From the NCBI GenBank assembly GCA_009996555.1, contig JAACZX010000154.1:1-6056 (forward strand): a stretch of DNA of 6,056 nucleotides, given 5' to 3'. The stretch comes from Chitinophagaceae bacterium (GTDB taxonomy: Bacteria > Bacteroidota > Bacteroidia > Chitinophagales > Chitinophagaceae). Every line of letters begins with the position of its first letter. The stretch's first letter is position 1. Below are positions 1-6,056 of the stretch, in pieces. The position numbers and the translations under genes were made by a program. Below the pieces are notes generated by a model. It made no database searches and was not told where the DNA came from. It was given only the letters and a program-made list of their open reading frames with translations.

Positions 1-1061
1 TTCTGTGTTTCGAAGTTGTATCCTTCGTAACCACCTGTATTAATGCCGTATTCGCTTTTAAGGAATGTGCTCAGGTTATCAAGATCTGTTGCAAGAACAG
101 GAGTTAACTGAGGATTACCATCGTTTACACCTGGTCTTTTGGCCAGCCAAATTTGACCAGGGCTTGTTCTTTGCTCGTACTCAGCATTAACGAAGAAGAA
201 CAATTTATCTTTAATGATCGGGCCGCCAATGCTACCACCATAAATCTGTGTTTTACGTGGCTGGTTGGCAACTGTTTGTTTCAACACTTTTGTTCCGTTG
301 AAAGACTGATCTCTGTAGAAACTGTATGCAGTTCCGTACCAGTTATTTGTACCACGACGGGTTACAGCATTTACACCACCGCCAATAAAACCAGCCTGGC
401 GAACATCATAAGGAGCAATGTTTACCTGGATCTGATCAATGGCATCAATCGAAACAGCTGAAGTTGCACCTCCGGGAACAAAACCATCACCACTACGGCC
501 AAAGTTGTTGTTGAAGAGCGAACCGTCAATCGTAAGGTTATTATACCTGTTATTCATACCAGCAAAGCTGTTTCCATTTGATTGTGGAGTTGCTCTTGTA
601 ACTGCTGTAAGGCTGCGACTGATGTTAGGCAGATTGGTTACTTGTCTTCTTGAGAAATTGCTGCTGGCACCGGTTTTTTGTGACCCTGATCTGCCAGTAA
701 CCACCACTTCAGACAAAGAAACTTCCTGCTCTCCAATTTCAATTGTAACATCATACTTATCACCGAGTGGTACGTTTACGTCGGTAAGATTAAATGACTG
801 GTAGCCAACATAGCTCGCAGAGATAGAGTAAGGGCCGCCGGGAATTACACTAACAATGTCAAAGCGACCACCTGCACGTGAAACAACCGTGTAAATTGTT
901 CCCGTAGGCTCATGCTTTGCAATAATTGTAGCTCCTGTTAAAAGAGTTCCTTTCTTGTCTTTTACAACACCGGTAATACTACCTGTTGTAACCTGCGCAA
1001 ACGTAATGGCTGTTAAAAACAGCATTACCGTCAAAAGCAGTAGTTTTCTGATTTTTAGCAT
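1..1061 (-). CDS. TonB-dependent receptor, Oar-like, with N-terminal carboxypeptidase-regulatory-like domain (partial, C-terminus cut)
   Basis: This is an outer-membrane receptor expected to import a ligand with energy from TonB-ExbBD; the ligand cannot be told from the sequence. Translated from the ATG at 1061-1059, 353 codons are visible. Residues 1-22 form a Sec signal peptide (K/R at 3, 5, 6, a Leu-rich core, probable cut in TFA|Q). Residues about 25-110 match the carboxypeptidase-regulatory-like fold (GSITGVVKDKKG, then GGRFDI, then SYVGYQS). A TonB-box-like EVVVTG lies at 118-123. The plug follows at about 130-240 with NNLTIDGSLFNNNFG and GGGVNAVTRRGTN, and the barrel begins with YGGSIGGPIIKDKLFFF near 274-290, a wording typical of Oar-type receptors. 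Such receptors usually exceed 900 residues, so most of the barrel lies left of base 1. The start is firm: an in-frame stop sits at 1076-1074 and no other start lies between. No Shine-Dalgarno is seen, as is usual in Bacteroidota. It is divergent from ribBA. The family call is strong; the substrate is unknown. Confidence 0.95.
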   Translation of the reverse strand, partial: MLKIRKLLLLTVMLFLTAITFAQVTTGSITGVVKDKKGTLLTGATIIAKHEPTGTIYTVVSRAGGRFDIVSVIPGGPYSISASYVGYQSFNLTDVNVPLGDKYDVTIEIGEQEVSLSEVVVTGRSGSQKTGASSNFSRRQVTNLPNISRSLTAVTRATPQSNGNSFAGMNNRYNNLTIDGSLFNNNFGRSGDGFVPGGATSAVSIDAIDQIQVNIAPYDVRQAGFIGGGVNAVTRRGTNNWYGTAYSFYRDQSFNGTKVLKQTVANQPRKTQIYGGSIGGPIIKDKLFFFVNAEYEQRTSPGQIWLAKRPGVNDGNPQLTPVLATDLDNLSTFLKSEYGINTGGYEGYNFETQ

Positions 1062-1082
1062 ACTTGTATAGTTTTACGTGTG

Positions 1083-1115
1083 CAAATAAACGACAAACTT
1101 CTCTTCGTTTATCAA
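1083..1115 (-). promoter_or_regulatory. Candidate promoter of the TonB receptor gene
   Basis: Read on the minus strand, TTTATTTG (1090-1083) differs by one base from the Bacteroidota -7 consensus TAnnTTTG, and a TTG (1115-1113) lies 22 bases upstream as a possible -33 element. The spacing is at the long end. Transcription would begin near 1076, leaving a leader of about 15 bases before the ATG at 1061. The match is imperfect and the region is AT-rich, so this is only a candidate. Confidence 0.4.
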
Positions 1116-1160
1116 GTAAATATTAACATATCGTAAAGAAAGACAATGCTGTTTATGCGC

Positions 1161-1187
1161 ATGCTGCAAGATGCATGCAGCGTTTTT
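1161..1187 (+). other. GC-rich hairpin followed by five Ts, terminator-like but without an upstream gene
   Basis: GCTGCA (1163-1168) pairs with TGCAGC (1176-1181) across a 7-base loop. The stem can be extended by a T-G wobble and an A-T pair to 1161 and 1183, and TTTTT runs from 1183 to 1187. On the plus strand this resembles a short rho-independent terminator. No plus-strand gene lies upstream in the window, and the inferred ribBA promoter is downstream. An alternative, mutually exclusive fold pairs GCATGC at 1159-1164 with GCATGC at 1173-1178. It could instead be a protein-binding dyad between two divergent promoters. Confidence 0.4.
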
Positions 1188-1209
1188 AAACAGTTTCAGT
1201 CTGTTGCAT

Positions 1210-1237
1210 TTTGAGGGATGGTTTTAAACTAACTTTG
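1210..1237 (+). promoter_or_regulatory. Candidate ribBA promoter (Bacteroidota TTTG / TAnnTTTG type)
   Basis: TAACTTTG at 1230-1237 is an exact match to the Bacteroidota primary-sigma -7 consensus TAnnTTTG. A TTTG at 1210-1213 lies 16 bases upstream, and a further TTG at 1204-1206 lies 23 bases upstream, so either could serve as the -33 element. Transcription would start around 1243-1246, giving a leader of only about 10 bases before the ATG at 1255. That is too short for a riboswitch or a conventional ribosome binding site. Confidence 0.65.
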
Positions 1238-1254
1238 CAGCCTAAAATTTCAGC

Positions 1255-2454
1255 ATGCTTCATAGTATAGAAAGTGCAATTGAGGATATCCGCAACGGGA
1301 AAATGGTGATTGTGGTGGATGACGAGGATCGTGAAAATGAGGGCGATTTTATTATTGCAGCCCGGCACACAACCCCGGAAGTGATCAATTTTATGAGCAA
1401 GGAAGGGCGTGGACTCATTTGCGCCGCTTTAACTGATGAGCGTTGCCAGGAACTGAAGCTGGAGCCGATGGTTTCTTCAAACACATCTTTACACGAAACC
1501 GCTTTTACTATTTCTGTTGACCTGACTGGACCCGGCACCGGTACGGGCATTTCAGCCCAGGATCGGTCAAAAACCGTTCAGGCACTGATTAATAAAGACA
1601 CAAAGCCGGAAGAACTGGCCCGGCCGGGACATATTTTCCCCCTTCGTGCAAAACCGGGCGGGGTGTTGCGCCGCAGCGGCCATACCGAAGCTACCATTGA
1701 TCTTGCCCGTTTAGCAGGTTTTGAACCGGCAGGTGTGCTGGTGGAGATCATGAATGAAGATGGCAGCATGGCCCGCTTACCACAGCTGGAACTTATTGCA
1801 GAAAAGTTTGACCTCAAGATCATCTCCATCAAAGACCTCATCGAGTACAGGTTAAAAACCGATTCACTGATTGAGGAGATTGTACGGGTGGATATGCCTA
1901 CTGCATACGGTCATTTTACATTGGTGGCCTTCAAAGAAAAAGAAACGGGTAATGAGCACCTTGCTCTTATAAAAGGAACATGGGAAACAGATGAACCTGT
2001 ATTGGTACGGGTGCATTCATCTTGTTTTACAGGCGATATCCTCAGCTCCCTCCGTTGCGATTGCGGTGAGCAATTGCACAGTGCCATGCAGATGGTGGAA
2101 AAAGAAGGCAAAGGTGTGGTGTTATACATGAACCAGGAAGGCAGAGGCATTGGCCTGTTCAATAAGTTGAAAGCCTACAAGCTGCAGGAAGAAGGACTTG
2201 ATACAGTTGAAGCCAATCTGCATTTAGGGTTACCAATGGATGCAAGAGATTATGGTGTAGGCGCACAAATACTCCGTACACTGAATGTGACCAAACTGAA
2301 GCTCATCAGCAATAATCCAAAGAAAAGAGCAGGCTTGCTTGGTTATGGTCTTGAAATAATTGAAACTGTTCCTGTACAGATTACACCTAATAAATACAAT
2401 CAAAAATACCTGGAAACAAAGCGTGATAAACTGGGTCACGAGATCTTAAAGTAA
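1255..2454 (+). CDS. ribBA: RibBA: 3,4-dihydroxy-2-butanone-4-phosphate synthase / GTP cyclohydrolase II
   Basis: This is a cytoplasmic bifunctional enzyme at the entry to riboflavin (FMN/FAD) synthesis. The RibB half turns ribulose 5-phosphate into the four-carbon DHBP plus formate; the RibA half opens GTP to the diaminopyrimidine precursor with release of formate and pyrophosphate. At 399 residues it has the usual RibBA length. RibB covers about 1-200: the acidic metal/substrate loop [11 protein letters not shown] (22-32), RPGHIFPL (123-130) and RSGHTEAT (140-147) with the expected catalytic His143. RibA covers about 205-399: zinc cysteines C257, C268 and C270 in C-x10-C-x-C spacing, [11 protein letters not shown] (291-301), Tyr308, Asp329 and Arg331 in MDARDYG, and NNPKK (353-357). 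All key residues seem present in both halves, so both activities are expected. The start is fixed by an in-frame stop at 1243-1245. No Shine-Dalgarno is visible. The gene stands alone and converges on tamB. Confidence 0.98.
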   Translation: MLHSIESAIEDIRNGKMVIVVDDEDRENEGDFIIAARHTTPEVINFMSKEGRGLICAALTDERCQELKLEPMVSSNTSLHETAFTISVDLTGPGTGTGISAQDRSKTVQALINKDTKPEELARPGHIFPLRAKPGGVLRRSGHTEATIDLARLAGFEPAGVLVEIMNEDGSMARLPQLELIAEKFDLKIISIKDLIEYRLKTDSLIEEIVRVDMPTAYGHFTLVAFKEKETGNEHLALIKGTWETDEPVLVRVHSSCFTGDILSSLRCDCGEQLHSAMQMVEKEGKGVVLYMNQEGRGIGLFNKLKAYKLQEEGLDTVEANLHLGLPMDARDYGVGAQILRTLNVTKLKLISNNPKKRAGLLGYGLEIIETVPVQITPNKYNQKYLETKRDKLGHEILK

Positions 2455-2458
2455 GATC
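2442..2458. repeat. Perfect 7-bp inverted repeat across the convergent stop codons of ribBA and tamB
   Basis: GATCTTA (2442-2448) and TAAGATC (2452-2458) are exact reverse complements with a 3-base loop AAG. The right arm contains the ribBA stop TAA (2452-2454), the 2-base gap, and two bases of the tamB stop (2459-2457 on the minus strand). The dyad reads the same on both strands and could act as a small bidirectional hairpin, but the stem is AT-rich and neither side is followed by a T run, so it is not a canonical terminator. Confidence 0.55.
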
Positions 2459-5400
2459 ACATTTCAAAGTCACGTACATAAGAGAAGCTGATACCCGTGC
2501 GGTTGGCTGCACGCCAGAGTACATCAAATACGCTGCGGTAAAAACCAATGAGGCGAAGTTTACCATCGGAGGTAAGCAGCCATTCCAATGTAAAATCCGG
2601 AGTGAGTTGGTTATTGTTTTGAATGGGTGCATTCTGTCCTGTGTTTACCAGCATTGAACCGCCTGCTTTTAACACCAGTCTGCCGTTGAGGAATCGTTTC
2701 GTTACACCAATTCTTCCCGTTCCGCCTATACCTGCAAATCCATTTGCCTGTGCCTGTGCTCCTGAAATAAGACCGGGTGTAAAGGTTACATAAGGGTCAA
2801 GGTTAAGTTTATTAATACCCGGAATATTTTTTAAGGCAAGACCCAAACCTGTTTCTACCTGCTGGGCAAGAAATTCAGTAATTGTTCCCGCAACACTTGT
2901 GCCTATACCGCCGATTGTGTTTGCTGCATTTGTACTGTTTGACATAAACTGATTGAACACCAATAATGAGAACACCTGGTTATTCAATTCATTCGGGTTA
3001 CTGTAAATACGCTGGAAGCCATTAATGGTAATCGGGTTATTTCTGCAAGGATGATCGGGCGGTAATTCAAAGCGAAACGAAATAACAGGATTGGTTAATG
3101 TATTGGAAAGATTACTGATTACCGTAAGCGAACTTTGTTCGTTACTGCTGCAACCAGCTGCAAGATCAGCCGGCAGAGCAATTCTGTCAATGATATAACG
3201 GGCGTCAATATTTATACGTGCATTGTAAGGATTACCATTCCATTCAACATAACCACTGTTGATGAGAAATTGCTTTTTGAATAATGCCTGCCAGTTGAAG
3301 GTGTATTTCCCGTTTGTGATATTATACCTTCCTGTCATGCTTGTACCTTCATTGGTACTGGTGCGGATGTTGAGATAACCATCACCCTGTCCTTCAATAA
3401 TATCATTTGTTACTTCGTCAAGTATCAGGTAAATTTTTGCAAGTGGATTGGCATATACATCAAGATCCACGGTCATGTTGGATGACTCTTTCACTTTTGA
3501 TTCCACTTTCATTTCCTTACCATACTTGCGGAACACAATAAAATCGGCTGTGCCCGTAACCCGTGAATCGGAAGTGGGCAAGTACACTTTTGAACTATCG
3601 GTTGGCTCACCTGAAAAACGTAATACCAGATTGTCAACAGGGCCACGAACTGTGCCGCTTGCGTTGGCAACCACATGGCCATAGAACAGGCTGTTGTCTT
3701 TCTTTGTTGTGTTCAGTACAAGAAAACCACGCCGCTCATCATTTGCATGAAACTCCATGTTGAACGACATGTTGCTGAAAAACTGGTGCTTCATTTTTCC
3801 GGAGAACGTTGCTTTTCGTTTAGCCACATCCGTGAGGGTGAGGGTGCCAAAGTCAATTTCGCCTTCACGGAAAATAATTTCAGCGCCATCATTCATACTG
3901 TAACGGCACTTTGTGTAATCCAGTACAAATGATGCATTGCTTAGTTTTACAGTGCCAATAAAGTCAGGCTTTTTTGCATTTCCTTTCATACGGATAGTGC
4001 CATTTGCCACCCCGTCCATACCCGTCATAATAACGGAAAGATATTTTTCAAGAATACTCAGCTTCAGTTCTTTTGCCTCAATTACCTGGTCGATCTGCGG
4101 GTTCTTTGGATCTTTCAGATTGATTTTGCCACTGCTCAGAAAATCATACAGCGGATTCTCCGATTTTATTTCCGTATTCACTTCGCCTGTAGCTACATTG
4201 TAATTGCCGTTGATCTTTACAACACCAATTGAATCGTTGTTGAATCTGAATTTTTCTGCCTGCAGGTTAGCATCAATACTGACTTTGCCGTAAGGATTTT
4301 TTATATCAACACGACCGGTTACCTGTCCTTCAAGCCGTGGATCTTTTAACAGGTAAGGCATCACATCTTCAATGTGTACTTTATTCAGTTCTACAATAAA
4401 ATCTTCAGAGCTTCCATCATCAGAAAACTCTGTTCTTGCCTCAATGGATTCGTTACCTGATTCAAGCCTGATCTTTTCAGAATGAATCATCTGTTTGCCG
4501 ATGAACAGATCGCTGTTGTTTTCAATATTCCATACCTTTTCATTGATCACTAAAGTGGAAGGTTGAAATACAATGCCAACACCTTCACGGGTTGTATGAA
4601 TGCGGGCATTGAGGTTTGCATCTTTTAGTGTTTGTGAAGCTCTTGTGCGGATGTTAACAGAGCCGGTATCATTTGCTGCAGAAAGGGTAAAAGTTGTTTG
4701 CGGCAAACTAAGGCTGTCGTTAAAAATCACTTCATGAATGGCTCCGTTCAGGTCAAGTTTCTTATAGTCGCCTGTTGCATTGATGGCAATACTGTTGAAT
4801 GCAATGTCCTTGTATTTGAAAACAGGAACATCTGTTTTCAGGTTAAATGTACTTTCATTGGTGCTGATGCGGCCACTGATGGTACTGTTATCAAAACCTT
4901 TTACGGGCAAATCAAACAGATCAATATACTCAGCAATATTTTTTGTAGTGATATCAAATGTAAAATCCTGGTCTTTTACCTGCTTCTTTGGCTGAGGAAT
5001 GTAGGCCGGGAAATAAGTATGAAGAAATGATAAAGCGGTATTTGGCAGATCAAGGATGTTGAAATTGCCGAGTATGTTTACATCGGCTTCATTACTTCTT
5101 GCACGCAGGCTTTTCTTTCCATCAACAATAACTGATGAAAGCGTAAAGTAATCGAATGATAATTGATCAGTATCGTTTGTCAACACTGCATTTTGCAGGT
5201 TGGCTGTACCAAGAAAGTCGTCGATATTTTTTCCTTTAAAGTCAAGATCAACATAAGATTTTAAGCTCATGTTTTTGTTCAGCAAACCCAATGCTTTAAA
5301 ATTGATGCGGTCAATATCTCCTGTTACTTTGTACACAGGTGTATCCTTGCTGAGGTTTACCATGCCGGTAAGATTCACCATCAGGTTACTGTCTTTAACA

Positions 5401-6056
5401 ATAAAGCTTCCATCAAATTTGCGTTTTTCATACACGCCTTTTGCTTTAATGTTATTGTAAGTATAACCATTGAGGTAAAAAGTCTGGATGTTGCCATCAA
5501 CTTCAGCAAACAATGTTTTAGGATCAAAGCCACGGCCTTTCAGTGATCCATCCATAACAATAGTGCCAAACAGCGTATCCTTAATAAATGTACCTAATGC
5601 AAACCCGTTTGTTTTGATTTTTCCAGAATAGATCGGATCACTTTTATCTGGCAGCTTCAGGTTAAGATCTGTTACTAATGTGCCGAGGTTTGTCTGGATG
5701 GTGCCATAAGTAACAAAGTCTTTAAAGAATCCTGTGTATGATCCGGAAAAATTCAGATAGCTGATCTTTGAAATTGCGGGATACGTTACATCTCTCAAAG
5801 GCGGGTAAATGGAAGCGGCATCTTCGTATGAAGTTTGCAGCCTGTTTGCTTTCAGGTCAAGAAAGGTTGCATTGATGTCGGGCAACCCATCCATCGTAAA
5901 ACTTCCATCAAGCACTGTTTGCCGTAATGTGTTAATAACAATATCGGTTCCTTTCAAATGATCAACAGTGCCTCTTACTTTTCCTTCTATTGAAATGCGG
6001 TCGTTCCAGTCTTTTAATACGGGTGCAAAAAAAGCAATATCATCGCTGTGCAGTTC
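2457..6056 (-). CDS. tamB: TamB-family (DUF490) translocation and assembly module protein, partial, N-terminus beyond the right edge
   Basis: This is a very large envelope protein of the TamB/AsmA-like family. Members are anchored in the inner membrane, span the periplasm as a long hydrophobic-grooved beta structure, and are linked to outer-membrane protein assembly and phospholipid transport, with an Omp85 partner in proteobacteria. The frame is open from base 6056 to the TGA at 2459-2457, giving 1199 visible residues; the N-terminal anchor is outside, so the first alternative start (TTG at 5957) is not the true start. Evidence: repeated short beta-strand units of the type G-x-V/I-x-G-x-hydrophobic-x-hydrophobic; the family segment G-T-I-R-M-K-G-N...P-x-F-x-G-x-V-x-L-x-N-A-x-F near 3900-4010; GKYTFNWQALFKKQFLINSG near 3250-3315 followed by WNGNPYNARINIDA; NPVISFRFELP near 3060-3095; NNQVFSLLVFNQFMS (2985-2941); and a strand-like C-terminus ending SFSYVRDFEM. 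Only three cysteines occur, two of them 35 residues apart at 3150-3152 and 3045-3047. It ends 2 bases from the convergent ribBA stop. The family call is firm; the exact cargo in Bacteroidota is not settled by the sequence. Confidence 0.93.
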   Translation of the reverse strand, partial: ELHSDDIAFFAPVLKDWNDRISIEGKVRGTVDHLKGTDIVINTLRQTVLDGSFTMDGLPDINATFLDLKANRLQTSYEDAASIYPPLRDVTYPAISKISYLNFSGSYTGFFKDFVTYGTIQTNLGTLVTDLNLKLPDKSDPIYSGKIKTNGFALGTFIKDTLFGTIVMDGSLKGRGFDPKTLFAEVDGNIQTFYLNGYTYNNIKAKGVYEKRKFDGSFIVKDSNLMVNLTGMVNLSKDTPVYKVTGDIDRINFKALGLLNKNMSLKSYVDLDFKGKNIDDFLGTANLQNAVLTNDTDQLSFDYFTLSSVIVDGKKSLRARSNEADVNILGNFNILDLPNTALSFLHTYFPAYIPQPKKQVKDQDFTFDITTKNIAEYIDLFDLPVKGFDNSTISGRISTNESTFNLKTDVPVFKYKDIAFNSIAINATGDYKKLDLNGAIHEVIFNDSLSLPQTTFTLSAANDTGSVNIRTRASQTLKDANLNARIHTTREGVGIVFQPSTLVINEKVWNIENNSDLFIGKQMIHSEKIRLESGNESIEARTEFSDDGSSEDFIVELNKVHIEDVMPYLLKDPRLEGQVTGRVDIKNPYGKVSIDANLQAEKFRFNNDSIGVVKINGNYNVATGEVNTEIKSENPLYDFLSSGKINLKDPKNPQIDQVIEAKELKLSILEKYLSVIMTGMDGVANGTIRMKGNAKKPDFIGTVKLSNASFVLDYTKCRYSMNDGAEIIFREGEIDFGTLTLTDVAKRKATFSGKMKHQFFSNMSFNMEFHANDERRGFLVLNTTKKDNSLFYGHVVANASGTVRGPVDNLVLRFSGEPTDSSKVYLPTSDSRVTGTADFIVFRKYGKEMKVESKVKESSNMTVDLDVYANPLAKIYLILDEVTNDIIEGQGDGYLNIRTSTNEGTSMTGRYNITNGKYTFNWQALFKKQFLINSGYVEWNGNPYNARINIDARYIIDRIALPADLAAGCSSNEQSSLTVISNLSNTLTNPVISFRFELPPDHPCRNNPITINGFQRIYSNPNELNNQVFSLLVFNQFMSNSTNAANTIGGIGTSVAGTITEFLAQQVETGLGLALKNIPGINKLNLDPYVTFTPGLISGAQAQANGFAGIGGTGRIGVTKRFLNGRLVLKAGGSMLVNTGQNAPIQNNNQLTPDFTLEWLLTSDGKLRLIGFYRSVFDVLWRAANRTGISFSYVRDFEM

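Larger units (their letters stand above)
1062..1254. other. Divergent intergenic region between the TonB receptor and ribBA
   Basis: These 193 bases separate two divergently transcribed genes. They hold a weak promoter candidate for the receptor near 1083-1115, a hairpin with a T run at 1161-1187, and a good Bacteroidota-type promoter candidate for ribBA near 1210-1237. No open frame with coding character and no RNA gene was recognised. The RFN element (FMN riboswitch) that precedes riboflavin genes in many bacteria is not recognisable here. Confidence 0.85.

Noticed and set aside
153..804. Plus-strand open frames opposite the TonB receptor gene
   Set aside because: They overlap each other, lack family signatures, and lie fully antisense to a frame with a clear signal peptide, plug and barrel motifs.
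1062..1254. FMN riboswitch (RFN element) upstream of ribBA
   Set aside because: None of the conserved RFN blocks, such as the GGGGCAGGGTGAAATTCCC-like start and the CCGACCGGCGGT segment, can be found, and the inferred promoter leaves almost no leader.
1186..2439. Minus-strand open frames opposite ribBA
   Set aside because: They are short, Ser/Arg-rich antisense shadows of a gene whose catalytic motifs are intact on the plus strand; none shows a recognisable domain.
2442..2458. Canonical rho-independent bidirectional terminator at the convergent stops
   Set aside because: The stem is only 7 bp and AT-rich, and no T run follows on either strand, so it is listed as an inverted repeat and not as a terminator.
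3448..5460. Plus-strand open frames opposite tamB
   Set aside because: They are short frames antisense to the long TamB coding sequence, without recognisable domains or plausible promoters.
5955..5957. TTG codon as the start of the TamB gene
   Set aside because: The frame stays open for 33 more codons to the right edge with coding-like content (ELHSDDIAFF and onward, including IEGKVRGTVD, another TamB-like strand unit), and TamB proteins carry an N-terminal membrane anchor that is not present after this TTG. The gene simply runs out of the window.
1..6056. Mobile element, CRISPR array, tRNA/rRNA, toxin-antitoxin or defence system
   Set aside because: I looked for terminal repeats, regularly spaced direct repeats, tRNA-like cloverleaf arms and transposase or nuclease motifs and saw none; three large conserved genes account for about 97% of the window.

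Overview
The window looks like ordinary chromosome of a Bacteroidota bacterium, most likely family Chitinophagaceae. The reasons are an Oar-type TonB-dependent receptor with an N-terminal carboxypeptidase-regulatory-like domain and a Bacteroidota-style EVVVTG TonB-box region, a very large TamB-type protein, moderate GC, starts without Shine-Dalgarno sequences, and a TAnnTTTG-type promoter motif just upstream of ribBA. The family-level placement is inference from the style of the proteins, not from a search.

Layout: (1) 1-1061, minus strand: the first 353 codons of a TonB-dependent outer-membrane receptor, cut by the left edge. (2) 1062-1254: a 193-base divergent intergenic region with candidate promoters for both flanking genes and, between them, a GC-rich hairpin followed by a T run that belongs to no obvious transcript. 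(3) 1255-2454, plus strand: a complete ribBA gene, the bifunctional enzyme that starts both branches of riboflavin synthesis. (4) 2457-6056, minus strand: the C-terminal 1199 codons of a TamB-family envelope protein. Its true start lies beyond the right edge, because the frame is open through base 6056. ribBA and tamB converge with only two bases between their stop codons, and a perfect 7-bp inverted repeat covers both stops.

The three genes do not form one operon or pathway: ribBA is a lone gene between two opposite-strand envelope genes. The receptor and the TamB protein both concern the outer membrane (uptake and envelope assembly or lipid transport), while RibBA is cytoplasmic cofactor metabolism. 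I found no mobile element, CRISPR array, tRNA, rRNA or defence system. The points worth a second look are small: the orphan hairpin in the divergent region, the hairpin across the convergent stops, the leaderless-like ribBA promoter without an FMN riboswitch, and a cysteine pair in the TamB C-terminal domain.
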